From Paragonimus westermani (lineage: Eukaryota; Platyhelminthes; Trematoda; Plagiorchiida; Troglotrematidae), in assembly GCA_008508345.1 (NCBI GenBank), contig QNGE01000830.1:42741-106740 (forward strand): 64,000 nt of DNA. Direction: 5' to 3'. Every line of letters starts with the position of its first letter. Positions within the stretch are counted from its first letter, which is position 1. The notes beneath the pieces were generated by a model. That model made no database searches, was not told the origin of the DNA, and saw only the letters and a program-made list of their open reading frames with translations. Positions 1 to 14,140 of this stretch are shown piece after piece. The translations under genes and the position numbers were made by a program.

Positions 1-560
1 AAAGAACAATAGGCTGCATCAAAAAGGCGTTCAGCCTACCAGCTGCGAAGCTGACGCTCTACAAAATGTGCTCGGCCTCAACTCGAGTATTGCACATTCA
101 TTTACTGCCATCTACGCAGGTCCGACAGGCTTGTGTTGGAAAACCTTCAACGATCGTTTACCAAGAGCTTATCAGGATATTCCTCTTCGCTCACCTATAG
201 ACAACGTTGTGAAAAACTTGGCATTGATCCACTTTGGCTGCGTAGACTAAAGTTGAACTTGACGCTGCTGTATAAACTCATACATTCGGATGCGATTATC
301 ACAGCGATCAACGTCCACTTACAACACAGCCCTCCATATAGTCTAAGAAATAAGGGTTCCACCTTGCCAACAATGATATCCCGGAAAAATATACGTGCAG
401 CCTTCTTCCTTGTAAGGTGTTCCTACATTTGGAATAAACTTTCAAATAAAGTCTGATCCAGCAAAAACATTTGGCGTTTTAAAATGGTTTGGACGGCTAT
501 TTTACGTTAACAAACACAATGTCTCTCTTTCAACTCTCTGTATTACCTGATGACCTTCTC
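1..560 (+). mobile_element. 3' end of a CR1-like LINE (reverse transcriptase C-terminus)
   Basis: From about position 73 to the stop at 456 the + strand reads as the C-terminal tail of a CR1-clade LINE ORF2. It has an RPQLEYC segment (usual form RPxLEY), then a QRSFTKSL/YRQRCEKLGI block, LWLRRLKLNL, and a terminal FFLVRCSYIWNKL block followed by a stop. This C-terminal region follows the reverse transcriptase in CR1-type elements. Upstream of 73 the frame is shifted by an indel, so the copy is dead. The rest of the element lies left of the window. The sequence after the stop to about 560 is probably its short 3' UTR. The clade call is from motif order only. Confidence 0.72.
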
Positions 561-1347
561 GAGTGTGGTCCGATAAACAATTAGCCGTCAGATGCGTATT
601 ACGTAGATAACCACCCCGCTATCTAACGCTCGTTGGAAACAGCCTGCTTGAAACGGTTCGCTATGTGGTTTACTCACGAGATCATTCAGCACTTGGCTTA
701 CTGCGCGCTCACCAAACGATTTGCAACTCAACATTATTTCAACGACACGCAGATTGCTAGGAAATGTGAATTTGGAGCTTAATAATAAGTCTACCAGAAC
801 GACGTCATGTGAGCTTTAGTTACCACACGCACATTTTATGCGGCCCTCCAAACCGTCGTCACAATTCTCCGTTTGCACGAACAAATCCCTAGTACATAGC
901 AAAATGCTACATACCAAAAATGCCGCGTAGCAAAATGCCACAACGAACCCTATAGGGTTATATATTCCAATAAACATAGCAAAAATGATAGTATCGCACG
1001 AAACCTTCGACAAAAAAATCCGAATACACATTGTTTGTCATAGTAAATCTTATAACCCCACATTTTCTCCTCTCTTGCGCGGGTAACTCGAAGTTTGGTT
1101 TAAATTTCCTCTCTGTCATTGTCCATTCATATTTTTGCTATCTTGGTGCCCAGTGCATCAAAAACTACACACGATCATTGCCATTCTTTGTCGAATAGCA
1201 CAACTCATTGCGTATTGTATCATTCGTGTTCGATGGTATTCGTGCTGTTTTTTAGCCCTCTTGCACATTACTCATCCTTGTCCACAGTGATTTATGTCAG
1301 ATCTAGCAGTGCTGGGACTTAGCAGATAGTCTGTAGCAGCAAGCGTC

Positions 1348-2770
1348 TGCGGCCAGTATGGATGTAACATGTCCGTACAAAACGGCCTGCAGTGCCACCA
1401 GTGTCAGAAGTGGTATCAATTCAAGTGCACTGGTCTTAACGAACACCAGCACAAACAGCTGGCTTTTTCATCTCCCATTAACATCTGTATAAGTTGCTGG
1501 TTCAACGAAAGCCAAGGCACCGCTCCGCAGCGGACTGGTGTTACACACACCACGTCAAGTGGAGTAATGCAGAAAACCAGCGACTGTAAATGTGGGGCTC
1601 TTCTTAGCTCTGTGTCTCCTTCCATTTCTTCCATGGATAGTAAGATAGAGGAGTACCGACGGACTCTGTGCGAAGTGAAACTGGAACTACATTCTCTGAA
1701 TGCGTATACAGCGCTTGCTCCCCCTGATTTTGCAATCACCAAGAAAGCAGTTGCCCTATCAACTGCACATACAGAGGAGGCGGCAGCAAAAAATGAAAAA
1801 AATGGTTCTTAGAGAAAATAGATTTCTATTTGGCCACATCCGTACAACCTCTTCTCCAGCCGAGCTAGCTGAAACGGTACTAGAGACTTCCTTCTCCCGG
1901 GATGCCACAAATCTGGTACTTGCGAGTGGGATGCGCGCCAATACAACCAAAAAGTCACTTGGCCCTTTGATAACTTTGACAGCCATGCCCAGCTCCGAGG
2001 TATTGGTGGGGAAAACAAAGGCTTTGAAGTCCGCCAACGCCCATTTGGAAGGCGTATCTTTCAACCGTTTCCGACGAGAGAGCGAGACGCGAACAGCGGA
2101 CTAAGACTAAGTCACAAATCATAGCGGACCAGAAGCTACAACTGGAGACTAAAGTCGTAATTTCTGCTCTCGAATTGTCCCCTCAGACCCCTATGCCTCT
2201 TGTGGAAAGCGGAGGCACCGTCTGCATGGTCGTTCCAACGGTCGACGTCCCAGGCACATGCAAGAGCATTGAGGGTACCGACACTGCGCAAAAACCGTCT
2301 CCAGAGTTACCCACCCGAAACCCACCAAACTGCCCAGCAGGAGATTCTTCCTCCCAAGAATTCGGAACGGAAGCAATCTGCTAGGGCCGCCTCCTGCAAC
2401 TCAAAAAACACCCATTTTGCCCACCTCTATAAATATTCCCTTCAGTAGCCCCACACACAGCGCCCTCTGCCTTCTTTCGAATCCCTCTCTCAGTAAATGA
2501 ATAAATCAAATTTTACGTGGGCGAAAACTTACAAACACCCTCCCAAGCAGCGGAATTTGACAGGAGTGCGGAGGTCGCGAGTGGCGGCGCCAAGAATGTC
2601 GATCAACCGCCCGGTAGGGTCGCTGACCTACGCACAGGCGGTGATGTCGCGTCCACAGCCTCGGAGTAAGGCCGTCAGATCAACTCGGAAGAACAGACCG
2701 AGTCCAGCCCCACCACCCTCCTCAATTCTAGGCCTTATTTCCCAGACTCTTCCTCATACCATCCTCTCTA
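1348..2770 (+). pseudogene. CR1-like LINE ORF1 with PHD-like zinc finger, broken
   Basis: The 5' part encodes a cysteine/histidine cluster of the form CGxxGC...CHxCxKWYxxKCTG...CISCW, which is a PHD-like zinc finger. Such fingers occur in ORF1 of many CR1-group LINEs, where the protein is thought to bind RNA or act as a chaperone. The longest intact stretch with an ATG is 1369-1812. Reading then shifts frame near 1800 and again near 2105, where low-complexity, Ser/Thr/Pro-rich sequence continues to about 2770. No coiled coil is obvious. The family assignment rests on its position just 5' of a CR1-like ORF2. Confidence 0.6.
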
Positions 2771-2799
2771 TTTTCTCGTAAAATCCAGCTTTAAGAGGC

Positions 2800-5590
2800 A
2801 TGTATACGAACTGTTTGAGTCTCTTCAATAAATTACCGGAAATCAGACACCCAACTCCACATGTTCACCTTCATGGAGACCTGGTTTACAGGTGATATCA
2901 GTGATAGTGAACTGAGTGTCCCGGGGTATTCAGTTTACCGGGCTGGCTCTGCCCGAGTAAGAATGGGGGTTCTGCGATTTTTCTTCAGCAGTGTCTCCCA
3001 ACACTCACGGTTGTTGGTGGCTTCCAGTTATCTGATACATGTGACTCACTTTGGCTTCGACTACCACTGTGTGACCAAGACTCACTCCTAGTGGGGGTTA
3101 TTTATCGTTTTCTTTCATCAGACGTCTCCGACGACGACACCCTTCTGGTAAACCTGGAAAACTTCCAAGGCCTACAACGCTTCACTCATTCGCTTATTAT
3201 GGGTGATTTTAATGCACCAAAGATAAACTGGGCATCAGTTTCTCACCAGGACTGTGGAAGCGGATTCTCGACTTCCTTATCGACGCTGATACGTCGGAAG
3301 GCGTGGTCACAGCACGTCACCTCCCCGACGCGGCACCGTTTAGGTCAGATTCCCTCTCTGCTTGGCTGATAACCACATCCGCAGTCTCGTAATATGAACT
3401 GCTCGACTTAGTTATCACTAATGAGAGCCACCTGATGGACAGAGTGATCACCAAGCCTCCACTTGGACACCGTGACCACTATCTGTTAGCCTTTGATCTT
3501 ATCTGTTACTGGTTACGACAACCAGCAAGAAGGTTCACAGTTCGAAACTTTAATCAGGCAGACTTTAACGGCCCGAGAACATAACTAGGTTCAATTCTTC
3601 TCGATCTGGACTCCGTGAACCAGAACTATCACACATTTCACAGCGCAATTCAGAAAGCAGACGACTCATTTATACTGCGCAAACTGTGTTTTCTCTCTTA
3701 TCGGCCACTGCTTCCACGCAGGATACGTCGTCTTCTCGATAACCGTTCCCATTTATTAGCGAAGCATAAGCTTGCAGGAAACTCAGAGGACCCAAGCGCG
3801 TTCCACATTGTCCGAAACAGGTGTAGGCGGGAAATCCGCGAACACACCAAACTCGTACAAGAAAAGATCCTCCTCAGAGCCCACGGGGACAAAAACTTCT
3901 TAGTCAAGCATATGCGACGACTAAGAAGGGACAAACCTTCAGCTCTTTCTTTACGACTGCTCAACGGGGAGACTTCATCTGACTCCCTAGTTGTGGCTGA
4001 GTTATTCAGGGAGTACTACTCGGCAGTCTACAACGTCGCATCCCCGAGCTGGCATCCTGTACTACCGTTGCAGAAGTTCAGGCAACCACTCGTGACCGCC
4101 GAGTTTTCTGTGCTAGATGTTGAAGACCTTTTACTCAAGGTTAATTCATGCAGTGCTATGGGTCCTGACATGATCCATCCCAGGTTACTCAGGCAAGCAG
4201 CTGTTAGTCTGGCTAAACCTCTTTATAAGCTGTTCAAGCAAACACTCCAGACTAGCATCTTTCCCAGCGAATGGAAAGAGGCAACGGTCGCACCCATATT
4301 TGAAGTGGGTGACCGGCACTCGCTAGCTAGTTATCGGCCAATCAGCCAACTAAGGCGCGCCATAATTAATCACTTCTTATCACATAATCTTCTCTCTTCC
4401 ACCCAACATGGCTTCCTTCCTAATCGGTCATGCATAACAAGCACGCTTATTTTCGAGGATAGTCTGCAGAAGGCCAAAGACAATGGCCTCATCTCAGATG
4501 CTATCTTCTTTGATTTCGCCAAGCCTTTTGGCCGTGTCCCACATGGCCTTCTGAAACACAAACTGGGAGCCTACGGTATTCAAGGAGATGCTCTTCGCTG
4601 GATTGCCTTTTTTCTTGATAATAGAACTTTCAGAATTAAAGTCGAATCAGACCTTTCGTCTCCCTTTTTCATTTCTGACGGAGTTCCCCAACGGCAAGTG
4701 GTAGGTCCTTTGTTATTACTCATTCACATCAACGACCTTTCTAACAATATCTCCAGCAACGCCCTCTCATACGCAGACGACCTCAAAAGCTAGAATGCCA
4801 CTGATCCCAGTGCACTACAAATTGATCTTGACGCGACCAGGCGCTGGTCGGACGGCTCGGGTCTCCCACTAAGTGACAATAAATGTGCTCACACCTCACT
4901 CGGTGGAGATTCTGGCGATGCCTTTCATGATTTATAGCGCATCTGGCACAGTAGATGTCATGAGAATCAATCTGAAGAAAGATCTGGGCATTTGGTTGAC
5001 GTCTAACTAGGCATTCACGTGTCACGGTGAGTTGGCGGCAAAGAGGGGATTTGCAGCTCTTATGGTAATTAGGCGCACTTTTCCCCGAATGAACAAAAAA
5101 GCTTTCCAAACGCTTTACTAGATTTATATAAGACCGCTCCTCGAGTATGCCAATCAGGTCGTGTATGCCGGCTGTTGAGCGTGTCCAGCGCGCGGCTGTC
5201 AAGGTGGTCGAGGGTCTGAGTATTGTTACTTACGAGTCTCGACTTGAAATTCTTGAGCTTCATCCGCTTGAATTCCGAAGACTCCGGGGCTATTTAAAAC
5301 TCACACACTTCTTTAGAGTAGATCTTGTAGAACAGTTCTTCACCGTAGCGAATGACGACGGCTGGCGAGGACATAATAAGAAGCTTTTCAAGCTTCGTCC
5401 TCGGACCTTTCTCAGGCAGCAGTTCTTTCCTCACAGGGTTATTTACTATTGGAACAGCCTTCCTCCTTAGGTCGTCAGCGGCGCTTCTAAAGATCGTTTT
5501 CAATCTTCGCTTGATTCTCATTTACCCAAACTTGCATTATGTGAGTAATCTTACTTTTACTTGGTATTCACTGTAATCCCCAAGAGCGGT
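2800..5590 (+). pseudogene. CR1-like LINE ORF2 (endonuclease-reverse transcriptase), frameshifted
   Basis: The endonuclease start (YTNCLSLFNKL) lies near 2800, the ETWFTGD motif near 2875 and the GDFNAPKINW motif near 3200. A DLVITN...GHRDHYLLAF segment follows near 3410-3490. The reverse transcriptase is largely open from 3615 to 4793: MGPDMIHPRLL, SEWKEATVAPIF, then ASYRPIS with a short internal deletion before QLRRAII, FDFAKPFGRVPHGLL, and the catalytic YADD just before a stop at 4791-4793. Downstream, the C-terminal domain is recovered in other frames (5147-5470). At least four frame breaks make it non-functional. In intact elements the enzyme nicks target DNA and copies its own RNA into the genome. 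Confidence 0.85.
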
Positions 5591-5600
5591 GCTACACCCT

Positions 5601-8600
5601 GTTTTCAATGATCACCTTTCAACTCAACAGACGCCCGCTGACACTGAGAAAGGAAAACTGACTCAATCCGGGAACCTTGAGCCGCTGCCTCGAACCAGTG
5701 TATCAATGGCTGATTCGCTAAAGTGTGAAAATACACTCTTTTTGCGATTCCCATAAATATTCTTTGAGCAAGAAAATTTTTCTATGACGGATGGACACAC
5801 AGAACTCCGTCTTGGCTGCACGGTTCACGAGATGTTCAACTTCTTGACGTTTTCGAGCAACCGACGAAATCTTGCGTCGGAATCTGACCAATCGTTTGCT
5901 GGATTTTGATATTTCCTACCCTGCTCCAGTGTCCCCTGTAGAAACATGGTTTGCTGCCTTGCCCAAACCGATTTATCTTGACTTTTTCCGGACGCCAGTT
6001 TCATCCCCTAATGCCGAAACACTCCATAGATGCCTTCGGTCTCCTTCAACGGTGTGACCTTGAACTTTTAAAATAATCTCCCGTCCCACAACCTTGTAAA
6101 AAGTGAATTCGTGGAACATCTTATTTTAGGGACTAAATCTGTTAAGCGAGTGAGCAATCTTCTTCCCTGTCGCGTGCGTCAAATATTCATAAACTACACT
6201 CGCTTGCTTTTTGACCACGTCTTTCTTGACGTCAGGCTTCATATTTTTGCTACTGTTTGATTATTCGTTTTTGTATCGTTTCTAAATACCTGCAGTGATC
6301 GCACATAACCCAGAGTGCTTCTCACATATGCGTTGAGGAATATATATTACGAATTCTTACTATTATAAATACTGGTGACAGCCTATTGCCATTGACTGGT
6401 GGACTTGAAGTGAGCAGAAACAACGAAACCGGGGCACAAGCACTGACTTACTGCGAGCAGTTCAGCCTTGCCTGGCGCATGTGTGGACGTGGCAGTACCA
6501 GCCAAACCCTCGCATAAAACTGCATTTTTCGTGGCCTGTTGATAATAGTCATCCTGTCGACTACATCTGGAATTGGGTCAGGGCCCCCGTATGGCCTCCA
6601 AACTTCCAAAAGTATCCACGACCTTTTGCACATCGAGCTCACCTGCGAACATCGGTGAAGGGACTTTCTGAAGGTCGAAAAGCTTACTGATATGAAGCAG
6701 GAAAGAAAGATGCCCTAAAACCTGATCTTGCTATACTCCATTCATCACTGGTTGTCGTGGGGTGATGTTTGTTTCTACACGGACACACTTCCATAACGCA
6801 CGCCGACTGTGGCCCGAAGTAGGTCCGACTCTGGCAACATTTGGCTAGGAGCCGTATTTGAGCAGGCGTGTAACAAAATCGGGAGCCGATACGCTTCTAG
6901 CCAGGGTCGTTTCTAATTAGGTCAGAGTGGCATCCGAGTGGGAGGGTCACACTAGTCGCGTCATTTTTACTTTTCTGGTTGTTTGCCTCAACTGCTGAGA
7001 TATTTTGAGTCATACATAATCCAACGTTTAGGGGGTTTCTGGTATTACTAGGAAGGCTTCAATGACTTATTTCGCAATCGACTCCTCTCAGCAGGCGCCC
7101 TTATTCGGCAGAGGGTTTTGACTATCATAGAGCTTTGAGTGTGACCTGGGTAGTAATAAATGACTGACTACAGTCTCAAGTGCACCTTACGGATAAATCT
7201 TTTACTAGGAGGGGTACACTGAAATGCGTTGTTCCCTCATACGACCCTCTGGGGGTAGCTGCTCCAATGCCTATCGAATACGTAGCTCTGTGTGACGGGC
7301 TCAATGGGAGTACAGCATTCTACTCACAGTACACGGTCCAGCTTCGCGATACTTGCTGAGAATCGAGTGAGATTGATACGTGAGTATGTCACCATATCAC
7401 AGTGGAGACATATCGTTTGAGCTGAACCTGGTTTTCTATCATCAGGGGGAGCTCCACATTCATTTTGACATGAGATGGACAGTTTCTTCAGGGACCGAAG
7501 TTTCCGGTGCTTTCAGAGCGCAGCTGGCCAAAATGATCATTTTCCGCTTCACTGACACAGCAGGATTGCGAAGTTGGGCATGTTTTTGCCGTTGGGATTG
7601 TGCATGCAGTAAATCCCATTTCGGAATACCTGGCACCACGATATTTGGTTAAAGTTAATGAAGACAGGGGCATGGAACTCTCAGTTCGTTGGGGTCCGTT
7701 TGCTCACCAATGTCAAAAATCCAAAGAGATGCGATGGAGTCTGGGCTATTGCGTGTGTTCAAACTGAAACAAGCAACGAGTAGGCTGAAAATACTTCTTA
7801 AGGGGAGGCGTTTTCCGGATGACCTGAAGCACATCAAAGTTAACCCCACTGACAGGAAAAGAATGGGTCGCTTATCTCCTCTGCGACCTGTACCACTGAA
7901 CGTTTTCCTGTGTCTTGGAGGAACAGCTATCGGTGGTGTTGATGAAACGATACAAAACCTGTTACTTTGTCGTGTCATACATAGTGTAGTGGAACGAAGA
8001 GTTGGAGCAACAGTACCAGGAGGCAAATACAAAGACCCACAGTAACTGACCGCAATAGATTCGACCACACTAAATCTGCTGCTTATTGCATGAAGATTCT
8101 CTCTTTTACTAACAGAGATTACAGCGAACAGGGTTCCCTTGGCGTGCCCAAAGAACGTTAGCACGGTGAGCCCACAATAACCACGACCGCGTGGAAGCGG
8201 AGGGCGAAACGCGCGAGAACGAAGAGTGTGTTGATTCAAACAATAGGCAAGTAGCTCATGCGTAAAATGAACACAACAGGTATGAATAATAGTGCGCAAC
8301 ATGAGAGCAAAGGGGTAACAAACTCTATTATAGTCATAGATCTATAGTCGAGCACTACCATGAATTAGAAGGGTGTGTGACTGCCACACATATGCTTCAA
8401 TCCATTCGGACGAACTTCTGGTTGTTAGAGGATACGGTGACTCTCTGGCGCGTGGTCCACAAGCGTTATAGTTCCAGGTTACCTTTTCTGAACCGGGTGA
8501 GCAACTGATGACTCCAACATCAATAAATAGAGTGAGTACTGGTGGGAACCAACTCCGTTATACTGAAAAGGTATAATCCGGCCCGTTCAGGGTAAGGTAG

Positions 8601-9439
8601 GTGAAGGCCTACACAAGCGTTATGGGTGCGTTTAATTGTTTCTAGGCCCATGCTATCCATTTGGAGGTTGCTCACCCGCTGCCATCTGACTCCATTATGG
8701 TGGCACTTGAAGGAGACTTACTGAAAACCAGTGAAGTTCTCTGCAGGTCTGTCTACCGTAGGAATATCTGAGCGTAATACTCACGGATAAGGATAGGTGG
8801 GTAGTGCTCATAACCCAGTTATTCATTGAAAGAAGCTTCCATGAAGGAAACTTTCATTACAAGTCAAAGCACGTGCACTCTGCACTACCTATCACCTTGA
8901 TCACCATTCGCGCTGTCTGCAGGTACTCAAGTGTCAGCCATCGCCCCAGTTCCTTCTGCGACCTGTCAAATATACTTCGTAGGTTGCTATGTTTGAACCC
9001 ACCAACTCGTTTTTTAAATAAACTGCTAGCCAATCAGTTATCTTCTTTAGCTTACTACATTTTACCTGATAACGCTTTATTTATACCGGCAAATAATGCG
9101 ACCTATATAGCTTTGCGATCAACGTGGAGACTGCAAGCCGTATGAGTCAAATTCATTGCGACCTGCACAAACTTATGAACAGGTGTGTAGAAATAACCCA
9201 AGTTTCACGGTAAATATTTTTGTGCCGCCGTTGTGCCCGTAAAATTGGTGAATTTTGGAGTGGACAAGTGGGTATACGTTCCAGCCTCATCCATAGGCAT
9301 ATTTTATGCTGACGAGCAGTCGAAACGTAGCCTTAACAGGCAACGAACTAAAAGAACGTAGCACATTTTAGTAACGAACAGTATGTTCCAGACAATGTTT
9401 GGAACTGTGATAATTAGTTAGCTCTGGCCTAGTTTGGGA
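5601..9439. other. No gene recognised
   Basis: Open stretches here are short. The longest (7655-8302 on the minus strand and 7689-8045 on the plus strand) overlap each other and match nothing I know. There are no splice-bounded conserved segments, no clear LINE or LTR motifs and no tandem repeats. It is probably old, degraded repeat or intergenic DNA left of the PSMB7 gene. Confidence 0.5.
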
Positions 9440-12400
9440 TTAACGACTACAGTTCAGAGAAGAGGAGGAACACTAGGTGGGCCCCAGCTCATTCAGTGGC
9501 ACTCTGATGCACTCCAACTGCAGAGCGTGCAAATTACTCAAGTCCATTCAGCAACGCTCGGAATGGTGTAGTAGAAACGATCTGGACGAACAAACTAACG
9601 GCTCAGTCGTTAGGAAGACGGCAAGCACTCACCGCGTGCAATTAGTTGCACAGTTAAAAAGAGTGGAACATAGGTCTCTTCGAGCTAAATTTTCTTGTCA
9701 AACGAAGCCTCTCTGTCGAAACTTCACCAATTGCCTGCGTTATGCAGACGTTTGAGAAGAGATCTTTCGTGGGCAGACATTAACCAAAACTCACGGAATC
9801 ACCCCAAGAATACCTTTACACAATCGCTGATACACTGAATTTCGAGGCCATAATTGCAATATTTCCATGCCACGCAGCGGCTTCTTTTATGAACGGGACA
9901 GTTTTGCTGTCCAAGTTCGTCTAACAGAAACCACACTACTAGTGACGACTCGTTGGGCACAATCAGTTGCCGAACTCAGGGGGCCGTTTTACGAATGGAA
10001 TATTCCACGCTGACCGTTGGCATCCAACCATATAGATCTCTGCCTGGATGTAATTTTAATGAGCAGTGGAATCGTCTGAGTCAGATATCACCGGTGTTCC
10101 ATCGAAGCTACAACATTCCAGTAGACCATCTAATCGGTCGTTCTCAAAAATTAGCAATGGTCTTAAGATTCAGTTTCATTAATGCTAATCAATAGTGCAT
10201 ATCCTCTCCAGGTCCGAGAGTTAATCACCAGCCAAGCCTTCGTTAGACAACCGTGATGACCAATGCGCTATTCGCCTCAAATGAGGCACTACCGAAATAT
10301 CATAAGTGGACTTTCTGTTTTTGAAAAGTACCGTGACTGCTACAGAAATAGTTCCATATATACTAAAGTGTTTTGCCGTGGGCGCCATCGAATCCATACA
10401 GGCAAAACCTTCCATCTCGGTCAGCCCAAAGACAAATATCTGAAGTTAGAGAGGGATTGCATAGCATGGGCTGTTTACTTAGTGATTTCCGTAACAGATC
10501 TGCATTCTAACAAACGTATCCCAATCAACTCCGTAAGAGCCGGCGTCAACCCCGTCCAGGCGCGCAGTGTCCACAAAGAATTCTGTCCCTTTCCTGATTC
10601 CAGCAATCTGAACTCACTTAAAATAAATCATATCAAGCGTGCTTATACCAACTCCCAAACCCTGACCACTAAACTAGCCGAACTCAGCGCGTTTTGTTCC
10701 GCTGGTGGTTTCCTCATTGTCAGGGTTACTGGATCACGACATCCACCAAATAATCTCAATCTCGGATCGACATAACAGGTATGCTCTTCTTTCGGAATAA
10801 TGGAACAATGGACAATGGTAGCGGTGTTGCTGTTCACGTCCTCAGCTTCTCCTAGGCTAGTACCGTGTCCTACCCGATTCTTACAATCATTCCAATATCA
10901 CCCTGATGCTCCAACATACTTTCAAACTCTGACAGATTGTTAGCCGGCGTAATTTGTCTACCCCTGTCCTTACCGTGAACGTGACAAGAGATTCGCGTCC
11001 GGACACAACTTTACCCTCTTCCATGGAAATTCACGTCATAGTAACAGAAAATTTCAGCCTATCGCGAACTGACCTCCATCAATGATCGTTCGAAGACTCC
11101 AACGAACCAAAGCCTACAACATTTTTTGCATTGGTTATGGCTGCGGGCTTCGCTGAACAAGTAAATGATTAGAACAGATAGCACGAAGACCGTGCTCCTT
11201 CTTGTCCAGCTAGTGTCCATTACGGAGTAGTATTGGTAGACACCTTAATAGTTGACGCCTACGCTCGGTTCAAACAGTTATGCCGTAACAGAATTTCGAC
11301 TTCATCTGCAGTACCTAGCCCGCTCTCACAGTTCCAACAAGTGACTTCTGAAGACTTGAGATAGGTGCGCATGATGCATACCTTGCATACACTCCATGAG
11401 GCTAAATTAGCTCATCGCTGTCTGTTGATGGAATTCATGACCGCTTTACAAATACCATTCACGGAGCTGCAAATTTTTCAACATCACTATTTGCCGACCA
11501 GCTGAAAATTGTGCAGGCAATTGTGGTCCCTAACGTGAAAGATGGGTCACGTTGAAAGGCTAGCTTGGGGTCGGTTCAGAATGTCATGGGATCGATATCA
11601 GCATCGTCTCTACGTATGACTTCAACATCAGCGACTCGCGCTGGTCCCAAAAGATTGATCGGATTTTCACGGACGCTTAACGAAGTGTTTCGTCATTGAC
11701 TCCAGAAGCCTGCATAGATAAGTCTTGAAAATCCGAAGACGCCAGTGTGCTCTAGCTAGCCGAAAGACAAGGGTTCAGGAGTTTAGATCCTGATGCTTCA
11801 GAAGCCGTAGGCCACGTCTGCTGCATTGTTTGCGAGCAGCGTGCCAAAACGTTTCGCAGTAAACACTATTGACATTTCTTGTGGGATTTACACTCCAGCT
11901 ACGCCACTGGATACCACGTTATTGAGACTTCGGAAGACTGAACTCACATCTCCTGGACCAGAATACATAAATAGGTTGACACTTGTCCATGGGGCCGGCC
12001 AGTTGGTGTTCCCCTCAGGCTTTCTGCGTACACGGCCTATTGCGGCAGGCACAGTGCCCGATTCCTTGAAATCGAGGACTACCACTCACGTCACCAAAAA
12101 TATGTACAGCACAATCAGCCTCGAAAATCTTGGCCGATTGCCCTCTTGCTGTGTGCACTTAGGATCCCTGAAGCGTTGATCCATTATTCACAAAGTAGAC
12201 ATCGATTACCACGAGCTGCATTGTGCAGCGGACAACACCGAACTCCCGTGACTACCCATCCACTGCGAGTTTGCTGCTAACTGTGGATAAGTAAAACCTC
12301 GTTACTGGTAGATGATGTGGGATTGATGCAACTCACCATGCCTTCGCCAAGGCTTTTGATCATTTGTGTCGCTCTGCTCCAGTCGACGGACTACGTCGTT

Positions 12401-14140
12401 GTGGTGTCAAGAGTTTACCCTCTCTGTGGGAAAGTATCCTACCAATAAGACCGGTTCTATTGTGTGTGAGTGGGTTCCTGGTTATCGCCAGCAAGGTCTC
12501 AGGGCTTCCTTTTGGGATCACCACTGTTCTTCATCTTCATCAATGACTTAACACCCAGGGAATCATTTTTCCTAACAATAGACATGAGCAGAACTTTTGC
12601 AGCTTCCTTGCCGGGGCACTGTACTAAATTACGCACAGTGAAGCAGAACTTGGCACTACTGTATCACAACCTCTCAGGTTCTTCTGGTAATGAGGGAAAA
12701 TCTAATAAAGGTTGAGAGCATAGCAGCCCTTCCAAAGCGTCTGTTTGGGAAATACGAGCGGTCCCGTTTCGAAAGCTTGCAGGGCAGTTTTACTCGTTCA
12801 CACCTTGAGTAAGCGACACTCGCATAGTCTGTTCATATGCAGAACGACAAACACATTTCAGCGCGACAAAAGCGGATCGTGCGTTCAGTGCAAAATCCTA
12901 ACTTGGTCTGCCCTGTGAACTGAACATCTTCCTGGATCACCGTAGACACAGGGGCGAGCTGATACTAGCATTCGTGATTCTGAGAGTTCCAAACCGCCTG
13001 TCAGGATCCATGTTCGTTACTCAGAATACTGTTTCACTGTATGAAGCTAAACACTCAGCACGGTAGGCTTGATTTTAGGCACAGTTCCTCGACTCGAGCC
13101 CGCCAAGACTGAAAATGTGCCGGAGCGTATCGTGAGTGTTATGACAGTGGCGGTATTCGAAAATAGCCTTGGTCGATGTCCCTACCTCTGCACCCTGTCT
13201 TGATATGCTCCACTGGGCGTAGCCACGTGTGAGTGTTCCTTTGTTAATCAGCTCAGATCCGGCCATACACATTCATCACAAATAGGCTTATGTGTATGGT
13301 GCTGATGGGCATGCATTTAATCTCTATTCAGCCTTCCGTTGGAATCAAGGAAAGTTGCGACGTGTAACTATCCTTTTGGTGCACAGATTCATTGTCTAGA
13401 GGAAGATGAGCGTCAAAAGCTGCCAAATCGTGCTTCTGTCCACCATCCATTGAACACACAATTTCGGTAGTTTCATGGCCGTATCCGACGGACCAAACAC
13501 TGATCATCAAACTTCAAAGTATCCGAGCAGTGCTCACAGACAGCTGGAGAATCGAATACAGCACTGTATACGTTGAGGAGAACATTCGCATCGAAAAGAT
13601 TGGAGGTGTTGTTACCCATTTGCGAGGCTATGTGAAGCCATATCTGGAACAATGTGTGCAGGTCTGAAGCTCACACGCGGCAAAGAACAGAAAAGTACCT
13701 CAGATAGTTCACAGGAGTTCTGCCAGGCTGCTGAGGGAAATGAGGGATTATTCGTACGAGGTCAGACTAAACAACTTGATTTTTCAGTTGCGCGACAGAG
13801 GGTTGAAGGGGATTCGAAACACTTGAGAAAATAACCGCAACTGAGACCGAATCCCTGTTCGGTCTGCACACAAATTCGCACCTCATATGCCGCAGTCTAA
13901 AGCTTGAGAAGGAGAGTTGCTGCATTGACTATGGCTAACTTTTTCGTATGTTGAGTCACCAAATGCTGGAACATGCTTCCACAGAGCGGAGTATCGTTTG
14001 ATAATGTGACAGAGTTAAAGAAAATTTGGAGATTGGTGGCCATTTTTCTTTTCGGAACTGTTGTCAGAGTTTTCTTTGGGTGAGTTTCCGTTGTAATTTC
14101 CTCCCCAAAGTTTTAAGTTAGTCAACTTCTAATTCTACTG
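9440..14140 (+). mobile_element. Heavily decayed CR1-like LINE
   Basis: LINE pieces occur in order on the + strand. A possible ORF1 stretch lies at 9477-9755 (weak). An endonuclease start (AYTNSQTLTTKLAEL) is near 10640 and a degenerate middle follows near 11100. The RT thumb/finger piece (LTSPGPEYIN...GTVPDSLKS) is at about 11930-12080. The RT core (AFAKAFDHLC..., then VSGLPFG and FFIFINDLTP in shifted frames) is at about 12340-12560. The CR1-like C-terminal block is at about 13700-14080 with many stops. The order and spacing are those of one element of about 4.7 kb. It is older than the copy at 1330-5600, since hardly any segment longer than 100 codons stays open. Confidence 0.65.

Larger units (their letters stand above)
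1330..5600 (+). mobile_element. Near full-length CR1-like LINE, inactivated
   Basis: A zinc-finger ORF1 region (about 1348-2770) is followed by an ORF2 region (about 2800-5590) that encodes, in order, an apurinic-type endonuclease, a reverse transcriptase and the CR1-type C-terminal block. All parts are on the + strand in the expected order over about 4.3 kb. Several frameshifts and stops break both ORFs. The 5' boundary is uncertain: 560-1330 may hold its 5' UTR. The C-terminal block near 5147-5570 (AVERVQRAAVKVVEGL..., FFPHRVIYYWNSLP) resembles the one in the fragment at 1-560 but is not the same copy or subfamily. Confidence 0.85.

Noticed and set aside
7655..8302. 215-codon minus-strand open frame with a 118-codon plus-strand frame inside it
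   Set aside because: Neither translation resembles a known family and they overlap on opposite strands. There are no splice or start signals, so chance is the simplest explanation.
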